In this document: positions 22,919 through 35,440 of the stretch, in pieces
How the letters are laid out: every line of letters starts with the position of its first letter
Position numbering within the stretch: position 1 is the first letter of the stretch
Source: Rhipicephalus microplus
Lineage: Eukaryota > Arthropoda > Arachnida > Ixodida > Ixodidae
NCBI RefSeq assembly: GCF_043290135.1
Contig: NC_134704.1
Location: 11,463,001 to 11,527,000, forward strand
Direction of reading: 5' to 3'
Length of the DNA stretch: 64,000 nucleotides
The notes under the pieces: model-generated
What the model saw: the letters and a program-made list of their open reading frames with translations, nothing else
Told to the model about the DNA's origin: nothing
The model's database searches: none
Program-made: the position numbers and the translations under genes

Positions 22919-23165
22919 CAAACCTGAAGGTACTGCGGAGCTTGGCAGCCTTCTTTGTTTCTCTTCAGCTTTCTTCTTCCTTCCTCCTCTTTTTCTTTTT
23001 TCTTCCTTTTTATGTGTTCGCTGTTTTCCTTTCTCTCTCTACTTCAATTGTCTTTCTCTTTCTCGCACTTTATATTTTTTTCCTTTTTTCTTTTCTCTCT
23101 TTTTCTATTTCGGGCTTGATTTCTTCCCTTTTTTACTATATTAATACGTGGTTTTTCCTGCGCTA
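22919..23165 (+). repeat. Pyrimidine-rich dispersed repeat, copy 2
   Basis: Leader CAAACCTGAAGGTACTGCGG then GGCAGCCTTCTTTGTTTCT, followed by about 190 bases of C/T-rich DNA. It matches the minus-strand repeat at 9101-9392. A 225-codon open frame (22777-23454) runs through it and gives a phenylalanine/leucine/serine run that imitates membrane segments. The match to another repeat copy shows that this is not a membrane protein gene. Confidence 0.7.
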
Positions 23166-23581
23166 CGCGATGGAAATAGTTTTTTTTTCTGATGATAAGA
23201 AGGTATCATTATTAAAGGCGCTCGAAGAACGAGAGGGAGACTTCTCATTGGTGCCAGAGTGCACTCAGTACGCTACACGTGGAGCATTGCACCAAGTGAC
23301 GATGACATCATATATCACCACACACAACAGCCTGGCCCCTAAACTGCTTCGCACTTTAAAAAATGTAATTAATTTTTCAAGGAAACAATTTGTGCTTGAC
23401 CGTCAACGAGTGAATGTGCCTTCTTTGTGCACTGTAATTTCCATGGCACGATAGTAAAAGCCACAGTGATTCATTTTTCTTGCAGAAGTGACTTGAAGTT
23501 ATCTCTCTTCTGGTAAGTTTACTTAGTGACAGCGACACATTAGCGAAGTTCAGGCCTGAAAGGCCTGAACTGGCCGCCTAA

Positions 23582-23911
23582 AACTTAGGCCCTAAGTACG
23601 CTACGGATTACCTACAAAGCGCGTGGTTGCGTAGAGAGTTCTGCAAATTGCTGAAACACCGGCATGTTATAAGACTCCTAGCTGAGGCATGGCGCGGCCT
23701 GCATCAAAGGCTTCACGGTCTCCTTCAGGGTCGACTTCTTGACGACCAGGATTGGCTCAACCCGACCGGTGATGGCTACAAGATTGCCGCAAGTTTACTT
23801 GACCTCGCCAGGTGCACTCAAGCACCGGCGTCGAGGGAGCGTCAGCGAAGAATGAGCCAAGATGTACACTATTACTTTAAAGCGCACGTGTTCCTCTCGG
23901 AGCTCAGCTGA
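23582..23911 (+). pseudogene. Unrecognised open frame of about 110 codons, possible decayed hydrolase-like fragment
   Basis: An open frame from just after a TAA (23579) to a TGA at 23909 has a normal-looking amino-acid mix, unlike other frames nearby. It includes an arginine/leucine-rich helix (RHVIRLLAEAWRGLHQRL) followed by LLDDQDWLNPTGDGYKIAAS. The last motif faintly resembles the D-x-x-H block near the end of SGNH-type esterases (D-G-x-H-x-N-x-x-G-Y), but the histidine is replaced by asparagine. There is no initiator ATG at its start. It could be an exon, a mobile-element domain or chance. Confidence 0.22.
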
Positions 23912-24240
23912 AAGGAACACACGCGTTGGCCTGTAAACGTGTCTAAGCGAGACCCCGACTCAGGTCCGATATCGGGACCGGCGGCGCTGGCTCGGCGTTT
24001 CAGTCAATATTTGCGAAAAAGCGTAGGGCGGCGCCGGCGCTATAGGCACGATACCCGTCCTTTCAGCCAGGCGCGTTCACGTAGTACTCTCCGCGAAAAG
24101 CGTCGAGGGTGAGCGCGAAAACCGAGGGGGATCTGTGTGCGACCGGGGCGCGATGGGTTTAGCGGTGGTGGCGTTCACCTCCACCCCTGAGCTTGCGCGT
24201 GAATAGAACAAGAGGCCAAGCTGAGCTCATATGTTGACTT
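23912..24240. other. CpG-rich stretch, unassigned
   Basis: High density of CG, GCGC and CGGCG words (especially 23940-24180) set in AT-rich surroundings. Could be a promoter/CpG-dense first-exon region, an LTR or a GC-rich repeat. No frame with a recognisable domain. Confidence 0.35.
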
Positions 24241-24713
24241 GACATCTGCTTGGCGTCTAACTGACTCTTGATCTGACCACCTCCAACACACTCCCCTCCC
24301 CATTCCCCCCTTTGTGTCTCGGCCTCGAACCCTCCACCTTCTCTCTGTGTTTTTCGGGTCGTTGGTTTTGGCTAAGCGCAGATTAGACTTAAAAGTACTT
24401 ATAGTATTCTCTTAGTATACGGGGATGCCGGTCTGTTTATCCCGCCGTTTCTCTTTCCGTAACAAGTAGTTTTAGGGGTTTTTTCGGAAGTTTATACGAT
24501 TCTACTACAGCTTGATGGTAATAAAACGGCCTCACGCTGAGGTACAGCGATATACATTTTCGTTCTTCGTCCCATTTTTTTGCGCTGTTCCCCTCAGTAT
24601 CATGTGCCAACTGGGCCTTCAAGAAACCCTTCTGCAATACATTTTCTTAGTGACTCACTTGCTCTGTAGTGCTTGTCGACGTAGTTACTTAGCTTCACTA
24701 CTTATTATACAAA

Positions 24714-24835
24714 ACGATTTGGGTGCACGTTAAAGAACCCCAGGTGGTCTAAATTTCCGGAGCCCTCCACTACGGCGTCTCTCATAATCATATAGTGGTT
24801 TTGGGACGTTAAACCCCACATATCAATCAATCAAT
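24714..24835 (+). mobile_element. Young 5'-truncated Ruka-like SINE with perfect 15-bp target duplication
   Basis: Only the last 122 bp of the SINE are present, starting just before GATTTGGGTGCACGTT and ending in the tail CATATCAATCAATCAAT. It is bounded by the identical 15-mer TACTTATTATACAAA at 24699-24713 and 24836-24850. The body differs from better full-length copies at only a few positions, so this is a recent insertion. Confidence 0.95.
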
Positions 24836-24850
24836 TACTTATTATACAAA

Positions 24851-25635
24851 TATTTTTTCGTTTCAGTGATTACGTGTTTTTGCGAGTATTAACCTCAGCG
24901 TTCTGCATAATGGCAAAATATTACTTTTTATACCACCATAACGAGCAAACCCTGGCCGAAATATGCGTTGCATCAACCTGTCTCAGGTCATTACTAGGCT
25001 TTAGCTAAAGGATGGTAGGTTGTCTATATGTTGACCCAGTGAAGAGAGGTTCTCAGACAGTCACAAACATGACATGGTTGTCCAAACTCCAGAGACTCGG
25101 CACAAACCAAGCGTTCGCAGCTGTGATAGATTTACGGGCACGTCGCCATTGGCATAGGCCTTCTATTGTTTTGGGGATTTCACGCAGCCGCCGTTGTCGT
25201 TTCCTGTTTTCTAAAATTCTCTCAGTGTACGTACTCGGGGGATTGGGCGAGGCATTATCGCTTCGCAGCCATTTGTTACGGGACTAACGGTTGGCTTCTC
25301 CATGTTTATTAGACCAGTGACGTGTCGTAAGATTTGCCCTATTTCGGTGGCACATGCCCGTTTATAGTGACCACAGTTTTTTCGGTACGTCGGACAAAAA
25401 CTATCTACTAAACAGCTTCATGGCTAACGAAATTCTTGTGCTCCGGCAACACTACTTGACGGCAGAAAAATGTTTTTGGGCGCTCCTGCAGTAAGTAAGA
25501 TGCGCCGTCTTCAGTGACCTTTTGCGGTGCTGATGGGAGCCTATAAAACTGTCAGCGTGCAGTGCTTCCTTTCTTTAACCCAAGACTGTTTTCGAGCAGA
25601 GAAGCCTTAGCGTAAATTCGAAAATTCATCATCGG
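24851..25635. other. Intergenic, no gene recognised
   Basis: No repeat or gene signal identified; a 91-codon frame at 25012-25287 has no domain. Confidence 0.4.
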
Positions 25636-25860
25636 CATCGGCGGCATCACGAGAGATGCGAACGAAATTGTTGTCTCGTGATGACGGCACTAGATGGCGC
25701 CAGAAGGACGTCAGAGCACTGCAAAATTTATTACGGTGTAATGAGGTCTACGTAACATCGTTATGGCGTCATGCCTACGTCATTTTAGAGGGGAGTGCAC
25801 TAAAAATTGGCGGATACCATTCCTGTCACGGAACTTACGTCATTAAAAAGGTCCGTAACC
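25636..25860. repeat. Possible third copy of the GACGTCA-rich dispersed repeat
   Basis: GCATCGGCGGCATCACGAGA, ATGGCGTCATGCCTACGTCA and TTACGTCATT words in the order seen in the other two stretches. Weak without alignment. Confidence 0.28.
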
Positions 25861-26036
25861 AGCTGAGAAAGAAATGCGCACCTTGCGAAGTGTGTTTCTA
25901 AACCGTCCAACAGAGGTTCAATAACTTATATGGAGGCATGTTTCAAAGTCGCGTTATGATTGATTTTGAGCGAAAAAAGAGGTAGGGGCGTGATCAATAG
26001 TTTATTCTTTTTTTTCATTTAGTTTACTCCTCTTGC

Positions 26037-26105
26037 AGGGTAGCAGACCAGACACTCATCTGTCTGACCTCTCCATCTCGCTTTCTCACTATATTTCTCT
26101 ACCGG
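26037..26105 (+). repeat. C/T-rich dispersed repeat fragment (GGGTAGCAGACC type)
   Basis: CAGGGTAGCAGACCAGACAC, then CATCTGTCTGACCTCTCC, then CTTTCTCAC. Same plan as the copies near 21496 and 56220. Confidence 0.4.
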
Positions 26106-26109
26106 GTGG

Positions 26110-29100
26110 TTGTGAGACTGAGTGCACGGTACATGACAAGTTTAGGTTTAGGTAACAGCCACTTCGAAATGCTTGACAAAAGAAAACATGACAGGACGTC
26201 TGCTAGTTAGATTTCGCCAAAGCCATGACTTGTCAGTGATTTTTTTTACTTCTTGTTTATGCACCCGTAGTGTTCTCCAGCAGGATTCAAGAACGCGGAT
26301 GACGGCAGCTGACATCGCAAATTTACCTTTCTTTAGCTAAGCTCATTCTCCGCTTTTATTAAATCTCTTTTAAATTAAAGTATGGGAAGAAACAAAAAAG
26401 AGCGGGTCACTGCGCATTTTCACCTGCTGGAACCCACTCTGTGATGTGGTATCGATCGGAGATGAAATGAGCACGCTAACGCGATTATGATTTGCTCTAT
26501 CCTGTCATCTGCTCCTGGCACGTCTAGGACGTCACCATTCTAATCGTAAGGCAGCCCGGAGGCGCCGCCTCTGATTATCATTTTCGCCGAAGCAATTAGA
26601 CGCTCCGGAGCCGTGACAGTCATCAAGGTCTTAAGCAAGGTCCCTCTGAGCTTTTGTTCCTTGTGATGCCCACCGTTTTTTTCGAAACTTATTATCCCTA
26701 ATGGCGCAATAATGGGAATTTAAAGATGTCAGAAGTTATGTCCTTTCAGTTAACGTGCGACAAGCATTACTAGCCAATGCGAATATTTGTGCGTGTTTAT
26801 CGTATGTATAGCTGTTCTAATATCATTCGCCATTGGCTGTCACTTACATCAGGAATTGAAGTACGGACATGGGAATTTCAAGGCTATTCTAATAACCAGA
26901 CAAACCAGTCAAGTGTAGGTGTGTTTTGTATTCATTATGTATCGAGAAATTTAGGCTCGCGTCCTTGTCGTTCTCGTAATTTTACCCTTTCTAACTATAT
27001 TGGCGGGCTCGCACTTCGCATGAGTAATAATTGCAACACCGATAATATAAGAGGTGAGCAGTAATAAAAAATTTGTGGTTCACCGCCATGCTCTGAGTGA
27101 AAGAAGAGAAAAGGTTTGGATGGTGAGAAACATAAAAGATGAGTAATGTAAACACTGATTATATAAACAAGCAACACAGTTTCATCAACGTGGTGTTTCT
27201 TTTTTTTCCGAACGCAAAACAACTCATCCAGTGATGGTGGCTGCATTGGTGCACGCAACATGTTTATGCTCCTTGTGTAAATTTGTGAACGAAAGAGAAC
27301 ACGGTACGTTTCCTAATGAATGAAGTGAACGTTCTTCATTATCAATATGTCTTGGCTAAACCTCAGTGTTCAACGTATGTCTGTAAACGATCCCTTTGGT
27401 GGCTGCACTACTATGTTCGACGATCGTTCGACGAGCCGCTTTCCAGAACCAACGTCAAATGTATACATTTTCTTTTTCTTGAAATGAACACAGGCTAAAC
27501 AATTGCGCAAACAATTGGGGCCTAAGATTTCATTGTTTTTGTGCCAAAATGGAACATGCCTGTCTATAAAATATATAAGTATTCCATCACATAATTACAA
27601 ATTATTGTTTAAATTCACACAAAACAGCGCATTGTTTCGTTTTCTTTCTTGAAATCTAGCATTCAGTTGATTGATGTTAGGTTATGTGACTTTTTTATTC
27701 ATACTTTTCATTTATGAAAATGGACACGTAGACCATGCAAGGGTGGTAATAAAAACGCTACAACAGTATGAAAAAAGTCGAAGAAAACGAAGAAATCAAG
27801 TAGAATATTACAGAACTAGGGTCAGTCCGTTTAGAAAAACGCCATAAAGCAAACAAGTGGTAATGAGGATTATGATGTTAATGCTTTTATACAGTTTTAT
27901 TCGGTTGCACTTCGATTAGAAAAAGAAATTGTGAAAGGTGTCAGTTCTTGCACCTTGGCTACGGTGACGCGTGGTTCTGGTTAATATAGGTGATAGATAT
28001 AGCGAGGAGTCAAGTGGTGAATAGTTCATGTTTCAGAAATTCAACTCACTGCTTCTGTCTTTTCATCTCGAGTGGTTCCATGTGGTCAGATATCATAAGT
28101 TTTGTGGGTGAATCCAATCTTAAAAATTTGTTAGCAAACAGGAATCTAACTGCCTTTCACTGCACTTTCTGAATGTTATTGATATTGTCACTGATTGTGA
28201 CGTCGGCAAAGGCAGAGACGACTGTTCCAGAATGAAGTTGTTTATTTAGCTGAACTTGTGGCCGGTAAATGGGAAATCGGCTTACAGTGATACACACCGG
28301 CACTGATAGCGCCGAACAGAGCGTCGGCCGGCGATCAACTCACAAGCGGTGAAGCGTGTCGGCATTTGTACATGTTCCATTAAGTATTCCAGCGTTATTG
28401 CAAGCGGCCACATAGGTTACAGAATAATCTATAATGTTCGCGTTATAGCCTGCGCTTAACAAAATGATCTATACCATTACTCAAGCTTCTCGAACAGTGC
28501 AAGCGCGGTTTGCGCTTAGAATCACTTACAGTGTAACAGGGCGATAAGAAGAAAACTCTAGGACGAAATGTGGCATTACTCCACTCTGAAAAAGGCATCG
28601 TACCGATGCGTCCACAAAAACGAAGGTACAACAATAAAGTAAGAAAATAAACATTAGGTACAAGGATCCCAAAAAATACATGCGTATTCCAGTACAGTTC
28701 TGATTAATGTGTTATATCATATTAATTTTACATCGGAAGGGACCTATTTGGGTTCATGCCTCAAGAGATAATTTTCTGAAGGCTGACGTAAAGGTGTTAC
28801 TTATGGGGTCGTTCCAGGTTAACACGTTGTTAAAGGTGACCCCAGAAACTTATATTGGCGTACTTCATGCAGAAGGTATGAACGTATACTTTCTACGTAT
28901 GAACAAAAGGTGATTTCTTGAGTGTCATTTGCATGAGTACTCTTTTGTCTGTGTTCAGTGCCATTCCCTAACGCATGCACCATTCAAGAATAATATTTAA
29001 ACTACCACATAGACCAGTTTCATTATTTACAAAATTAATATAATATAAAATGCACGAACACAATCAAAGACAGTGCATTAAAACTATAGCCCCTGAAGGG

Positions 29101-29940
29101 GGTGAAAGTGGAGATGTGCTGAAGCAAACCCGTCTTGATTGTGAGAGACTGCACAGTTCTACGCTTGCACAGCCGTCTCGCTTTGGCTAGGGTACTCTGC
29201 CTGCTAAAAAGGAAGCGTTTCTGAGAATTATATTTGTTTTCATAAAATCTGCATAACACATCGTTCTCTTGGCTACACATTTCACACGGCTGCTAACGCC
29301 TGGTTAATGTATAGAAGTGACTTTATGTGCGGCTGAAAGAAGTCATTGCTGACTAAATAAAGTACGCGAAGTAAATCATTCGCCATTTTATATCGCTGAA
29401 AACAGTCTAAAATGCGCTAATGTGTAGCTGGTTTTGTGACCACTTGAAAAGGGCTCGTTATCCGCAGAGACAGCCTGCTGAACGCCGTTCTCACATGCAG
29501 TGTGCTTTCGATGACTGTCGCATGATAAATTTCATTTCCAACGTATCATGTCGATACGTTCACTTCAGATTACACAAACGTGCTTTTGCTCTGATGCATC
29601 CCTAGCACAGCTTCAAAAACAGTGCGCTATGGTTAAACTGTCTCGTGAAAAGGTGCGCGGAGGCGCAGCCGAGTGATTGTCACACGTGGAAACGACATTT
29701 GTAGTGATGTGGCGCTTGTTCGAACAAAATTACTACGGTATATATGCTTCAGTTCTGTTACAACCTTTTTCAACAGTTTATCGCTTTTCGGTAAGTATTG
29801 ATTTCTCCCTGGTTTCAGTGGAGGACTGCTTTATTTCAGGAGTTTCAAAAAGCAGCGTATAACACAAGTAGTGCTTGGAATAAGAATAAAATACAAATTG
29901 AGACGAACAAGCGTTCACAACGCCTGAACAAAGCAGCGTC
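26110..29940. other. Long intergenic stretch, no gene recognised
   Basis: AT-rich, with frames up to 95 codons and no recognisable product. A TATA-like or splice-bounded exon could be hidden here but nothing supports one. Some CpG words occur at 28255-28350. Confidence 0.45.
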
Positions 29941-30450
29941 CTCTCGGGCCGGGTCTACTCATTACCGCCCTTTTGTGCCATGACGGCGGATGACTGGCTC
30001 GCGACAACGCGTCGCCGTCGCCGCTGAGCTCGTCGCCATTCCAGCCTACGTGGCATCTTTTCGCGGACGCCCCAAATTAAGGTCGCCAGATAAGCGGCCC
30101 TGTCGCCTCTGTGCTCGCTTGCATAATCGGCTACTGGTCGGCCTGGCGAGCGGAAGAGCTTCGAGTGAATTAAATTGGCGCCTCGCTTACGGAAGGAAGA
30201 GCGGTGCGTGAACGCCGCTGTACTGTGTGAATGCCACAATGAGAAGTGCGAGTGCTGGCGGAACCGCCGCTGCCAGCGTGTATGTTTCTGAGATGGTTGC
30301 TACGCTGTACAAACCACCGGGCTATCGCTGTTCGCGCACCGCTGGTTGCGGTGGCCGGAAAACCCGTGTTAATAGATTCCGTGGACTGGGCTACGGCGCG
30401 CTGACGTACTCTATTTGTCCGGACCAGTACTGACCTCGTGGAAGGTTGCA
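29940..30450. promoter_or_regulatory. CpG-rich island-like region
   Basis: A 500-bp block dense in CG, GCGCC and CGCCGTCGCCGC words inside AT-rich DNA. Several short frames on both strands run through it, which is what CpG-rich DNA does. It could be a promoter with a first exon (for example a frame opening at 30227) or a GC-rich repeat. No TATA or domain evidence decides. Confidence 0.3.
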
Positions 30451-30529
30451 CGCATTAGATTGAGCGAGCTGTGTGGCTCTCTTTGCATAACTGATAGGAC
30501 TCGAGTGAGTTTCGCGTCGTCTTCGAAAA

Positions 30530-33000
30530 TGGCTGACCTCGGGGGGAATTATCATGGTCTCGTTTCTTTTTTTACACGATGGTGAACGTGGCAAAGAGTT
30601 ATGAGGTTGGTTTGGAGCTGTGCCTCGCCGAATGAAATTGCTTCTCGAGTGAATTCATAAAGATGTGCTCGTAGTACTCGTAACGTGAAGAAAAGTGGAT
30701 GCCCTTAAGCACTAGTGCTCACACGCTATGTACCACTGATATCATGTGGATCTGGCAAAGTGCGAGAGTATAACCAGAGTCCTTCTATATTTTTACTGGT
30801 CGTCAAGCTTCGCCGCAACTTCATGGGAGTGCTTTGTGAACTGCGAGCGGAGGCAGCGGAGCGACGCTGCATCACCACGCGAAGCATCGGGCAGACCGGA
30901 AAAGAAGCTGGCTGCTGGTGCCGCTATGGGTTCAATGCATTAATATTGTGGCGTACAATCGCGTAGTTTTTGATCATATGATTACTATTGTGCCTAGCGT
31001 GATGTTCCTGAAGTTCGGGATGGATACCGTATACGTGCTAGGTAATTGTCGATTCGGTTACAAAAGAAATGATGAAAAATTCTCCGAGTTTTCATTGCCT
31101 ACAGTGATTGGCGGGAAAAGTGTAAGCGCGCAATGCCGTGATCAGACACTGGTGGTTTCTAATGTGTTTGCGTGAATGTGCACATGTGCGAAAAGCACTT
31201 CGATATGACATCGTTAGCGTGGACCAGTGGCTAATCGGAGGTATTGTTGTGAAGTAACCACGCGGCATTCCGAAACTTTTGCCGACGCTGTGCCGAGGAT
31301 TTTCCATGGCCTCACGGCGTATATGTATAGTGCAAAATGTGTAGTGATCACCCGCCTACAAGGTTCGACAGGAACCGTCAGCGAGATGGATACTGTTGAG
31401 GCTGCATTGGACGGTGCATAAGCCAGCTTTACATAGCTGCAATGGATAATGACGCATTTATTAAGCTGAGCCTACCAGCCGCCTCTTCCTCGTTCCATGC
31501 GAGTAGGTAATACGGAAGCCCGATCAGGGAAATTCTCACTCTTTTAATTTATGCAGGCACTGAAATAACCAAAAGTGTAGAGATGATATGCCGAACAGGC
31601 GGAGCTACATGAAGCTCCTCACCGCTGGAAACAAAATCAAGCACACATCTGTTGCAGGTAACAGAAGCTTCATCGCTACCAATATAAGTTTGCTAGGGTG
31701 ATGGCACAGGAGTGGTTCCACCATAATGCTGTACAAAACTTGCGCAAGCTCTAGAATCGTAAAAAGTTAATATTCGGTATCAATGCGTCATGAGCACGAA
31801 AACATTACTTTTGCGTCACATGTTAACGCCTCCGGAGCGGGACACAGTCGGCCAATTTTTACGTTTGAGGAGGCATGGTAGGCTTTCGCTTTTACAGTAA
31901 AAGCAATAAAAAAGGAAAGGAAAAACCCAGCATGAGTAAACTAGACAGCAGAGTAAAGGAACGAGAAACTACATTGCATGGCCAACCAAACCTAGAACGC
32001 GCTACGGCAACATAGTGATAAATTAACCTAAAACAAAACATGAAACAAGACAAACGTCGAATGACTTATTGCTTGATCCACGTCACTTGCCTAATTAAAA
32101 GCACTGATTCATTTAAAGTGGATGTTGGTTTAAACACATAAGTGCGAGGCAATTTCAAGATTTATCCTGGAAGGTTTGATATGGCTGTCAAAAGTAGCAA
32201 CCACAGCACTGCACAGTCGTTGAGGAACTCTAAATTGTACAGGAATCTTCACTAGATGGTTATAGAAAAAAAGGCATGCTTTTATATAGCGGTAGCATAT
32301 CTTACAGAGGAACCAGCATGCCGTCGAATTTCTAGCTTCGAGGCCTCAATAGACGCCAAATTTCACTGTATAAGAGCTTTCCCTAATTATCTTGAAGCTA
32401 ACATCACTCTGAAGACGTGTTCAGTCTTCCCAGTTGCATTTCACTGCTCTGGCACGTGCCGTACAATTGCAGTGCCGTGGCCGCTCCAATGCCCCGCCCT
32501 GGGCGAGGGTGCCCATAGCGGTTGCTCCTGTCTCTTCATCAAACTTTCGCCGAAGGTTTATGGCCAGTAAAAGTATTGAAGGACTCTAGTATAAGCATAA
32601 AAGCAAACCTGCCTCATATATATTTTTAAGTATGAATATTTAAAGTGATGCTGGTATGAAAGTTTTGAATTTGACACATGACTTCACTACGCATCTATTC
32701 CCGTTAGGCGGCGGAAACATGGGTCGTTAATTGAGTAACAAGAAAAAAAAACGTAGGAAATATTTTATTCCAAGGGAAGGAAAACGGACGGCAACACATA
32801 GTGGGCTTACATCTCATTTTATTGCCATCACAAGTACAAAATTAACGTGTCTGCTATGTGTCCCTTTCATTGTGTTTTTAGCATTGCACGCTAATAGTTT
32901 GAGTTTGACCATGGAGCGGTTCATCCAAACTAAGGCTCTGCTACAGCCATGTTAGTCATAGACTTATGTCCTGTTGAACCAGTTTTGTTATACACCAAGC
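30530..33000. other. Intergenic, no gene recognised
   Basis: Mixed composition. A region at 30980-31170 has no stop in some frames but no domain. 31440-33000 is AT-rich. Nothing assignable. Confidence 0.45.
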
Positions 33001-33029
33001 TAAAGAGGCGACCAGGATATCACCCACAC

Positions 33030-33640
33030 GTTGGCAGCTATAGATAGAGAGACAGCTAGAAATGGTCATTGTACCTTTGACCGTTTCTATCCGTTTGTAC
33101 TTTTCTACAAAGTGGTATGGGCATCTGCAGATTTGGTAATGAAAATAGTAAAAAAAGCAAATATTACATTCTTTTTCGAACAAACACAAGCAGAGAGAAC
33201 TGAAATTTCGGAAATACAACCCGTAGCGACCCCTGAAGCCAGGGTGCAAAAACGTCGCACCGCCTTCACGATGTCCAGATTTGTGGCCGCAATTTCTCGC
33301 GAGCGTAAAGCCGTTTCGGTTGAAATTGTGGGGCGGAGCGGACGGTCTCTCTCGAAAGCCCCAGCGACCAACAACGGGCTGCCATCTCGGGCCCGAAATA
33401 CAGTTAGCAAGTGCGCAGCTCGTGGACGCACGCTCGCCCAAGTCGCTCGCGCCCATTCGTTTGGAACACGTTTTTACAGAGGGGCTTGCCGGCAGATTGC
33501 GCTCATAAATTCGCTTTCCCGACGTCCAGCCGGCAGCTCCTCTCAAGGCTCCGGAATTCCAGCCGTCAGAAGCTTAGTGCGCACACGTGGCCGTAAGGTA
33601 GACGCACGCAATAATGAGTCGGCTGCTACCGCCTAAGAGG
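33030..33640. other. Double-strand open region, probably non-coding
   Basis: The plus strand is open for 201 codons (33031-33636) and the minus strand for 196 codons (32956-33546) over the same DNA. The plus peptide becomes arginine/serine/alanine-rich in the second half (33240-33630), where the DNA is CpG-rich. Neither has a recognisable domain, signal peptide or repeat. Long antisense frames in GC-rich DNA are commonly chance. A diverged exon or mobile-element fragment is not excluded. Confidence 0.3.
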
Positions 33641-33859
33641 GAGTCCACAGTGAGGAAAAGCACAGAAGGGAAGGATAGACAGAAAGGAATGTTCAGCCAG
33701 GGCTTCTAAATAGGCAGGTGAGGAGGAAAGGGGTTGCGGTGTTTTGCGCTCGTGCCTGAAGGGCCATTCGTCTTGACAGGCCAGAAGTTTAAAGTTGAGT
33801 ACAAGGAAGAGAAAGAAAAGAATAACCTTTTCTCTCTTATAACTACGCTCGCTTAAGGA

Positions 33860-34480
33860 AGCACGTTGGATAAGCTGGCCTCCTTAGGCCAGCACAGGAG
33901 CGTGCACGCGTGTTTCCTCCTGCCTGTCCACGGCCTCGAAAGGGTCGCGTGCGATAAGCGCCAGGGAAGAACGGGAGAAGACGAGCCCTTCACTGATGAG
34001 AGGGAGCTGAAGAAGAGAAGGACGTCACGTGAAAGAGGCAGTCATGGGGCCGGGAGCGTCGCAACTCGGGGTCCTCCTGGCAGGCCTGACTGTAACTAAG
34101 CGAACATCTCGGCATGGCAGCGACGGCAGAGAGACTCTCGCTGCCATTGCGCTGACGGTGGCGCCTCCCCGCCCCCCTCCCTCGTATGAGGCTGGCATAG
34201 GCCTTGACTTTGAGATCCAGAGCAATTCATCTTTGTCAGAGCCGAGAATCCTGGCTTTCTTTCCCGGTCTCCTCCTCCATCACTTGCCTCCGCTTTTCCA
34301 CTAGCTACCGCGGTTTTCTGAGACTGAAGCGATTGAGAGAAAGAGGAGGATCAGAATATACAGGGTTAGTCCGAGAAGCCGGTGGGTGTCGCGTCGAACT
34401 TGATAAAGTCGATAAACAGAAGACTTGGGTAGGAAGCCTAATGTGTATCGGGGGTGGTGGCAAAGAGGGTTGATCGTTCC
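33860..34480. other. CpG-rich, purine-rich stretch, unassigned
   Basis: Contains GGCCTCCTTAGGCC, many GAGAGAGG words and CpG clusters. Frames of up to 91 codons lack domains. It resembles the GC-rich patches elsewhere in the window in composition only. Confidence 0.35.
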
Positions 34481-35244
34481 ATGGCAGTGTTACCAGCTCA
34501 GGCTAATACCCACACGCCACCACCGTCCTGAAAGAGTGGTCGGTCGACTCGATCCGTAATACACCCTAGTGGCCGAGACATACGTGTATTGAATTTGCAT
34601 GTATAAACTCTGTTCCCCGAGGAGACATGTGTGATGACGCGGGGCCGCCACTCTTACAAATATTGCCTTCTCGTAACGCAGTTTCGAGGCACGTTGGGGG
34701 GCACGATCACGGTCGTAGAAAGTTAAGCTTGTTTATTTTTTTCTTTTTTCCCTTCAGATTATAAACGTTGTTTTTTATGTGTATGTTCTGATTCTAAGCG
34801 CGTTCGAGTTACTTTCACCAAACTCATTTGCCGTAGTCGTGCTCTTATTACGTTCAAGGTGATGGATACACTCAATGGAAAGACCGGTTGTGCTCAGCAT
34901 CACAATTTTATGCTGAGTCTTTTGAGTGCGCTATCATCCTGTGTTTTTTTTTCATGACTGTGAGGTAGGTTTAATGTGATGTTTGCAAGAAGTGTAATGT
35001 GTTGCATCTAATTTCCATATGAAAACACCAGATATTTGTTATTGGTACATAAGGGATGTGCATGAGTGTATCTGTACGTGCTTTCTTCATTACAGGCGTG
35101 TTAAAGCTGAATAGCATTCAGCAAAAAATAAGTAACGGTAGCCGATGCTTTTTTCTAAGCTTCAGTTAGGCTATTTATTTCACATGGTTGTTAACGCAGC
35201 ATATTACATATGTACATTCATGCTGGTTTTCTAGTTATAAATAT
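34481..35244. other. Intergenic, no gene recognised
   Basis: AT-rich flank of the Gypsy element, no signal beyond a GC-richer beginning at 34490-34710. Confidence 0.45.
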
Positions 35245-35368
35245 TGCTACGACACTGAGGGGACGCGTGGTAGAAGAGGAGAACGAAGTTGGCACGAGCG
35301 GTGATTTGCCGGATCACTGGACTATCACGTTAATCATCTCCTGTAAATAAAGGCATCTCACCGTAACA
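35245..35368 (+). repeat. Gypsy element 5' LTR
   Basis: Begins TGCTACGACACTGAGG and ends near CCGTAACA, about 124 bp, with a polyadenylation signal AATAAA at 35346-35351. It aligns with 40267-40400: shared words include ACGCGTGGTAGAAGAGGAG, GAAGTTGGCAC and CATCTCCTGTAAATA. The end coordinate is set by the TG...CA rule. Confidence 0.8.
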
Positions 35369-35375
35369 AGATTCG

Positions 35376-35390
35376 TGGAGGTGCTGGGTA
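35376..35390 (+). other. Candidate tRNA primer-binding site
   Basis: TGGAGGTGCTGGGTA lies 7 bases after the LTR. It starts with TGG, the complement of a tRNA 3' CCA end, at the position where a primer-binding site belongs. I could not assign the tRNA. The site is judged by position more than by sequence. Confidence 0.4.
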
Positions 35391-35440
35391 CAGCGGAGCG
35401 GTTCCAGGCGAACAATATCGGAAGCGCTACTTCAAGCACT

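Noticed and set aside
22777..23454. 225-codon frame with apparent membrane segments
   Set aside because: The hydrophobic part is a C/T tract that belongs to a dispersed repeat also present at 9101-9392 with the same leader.
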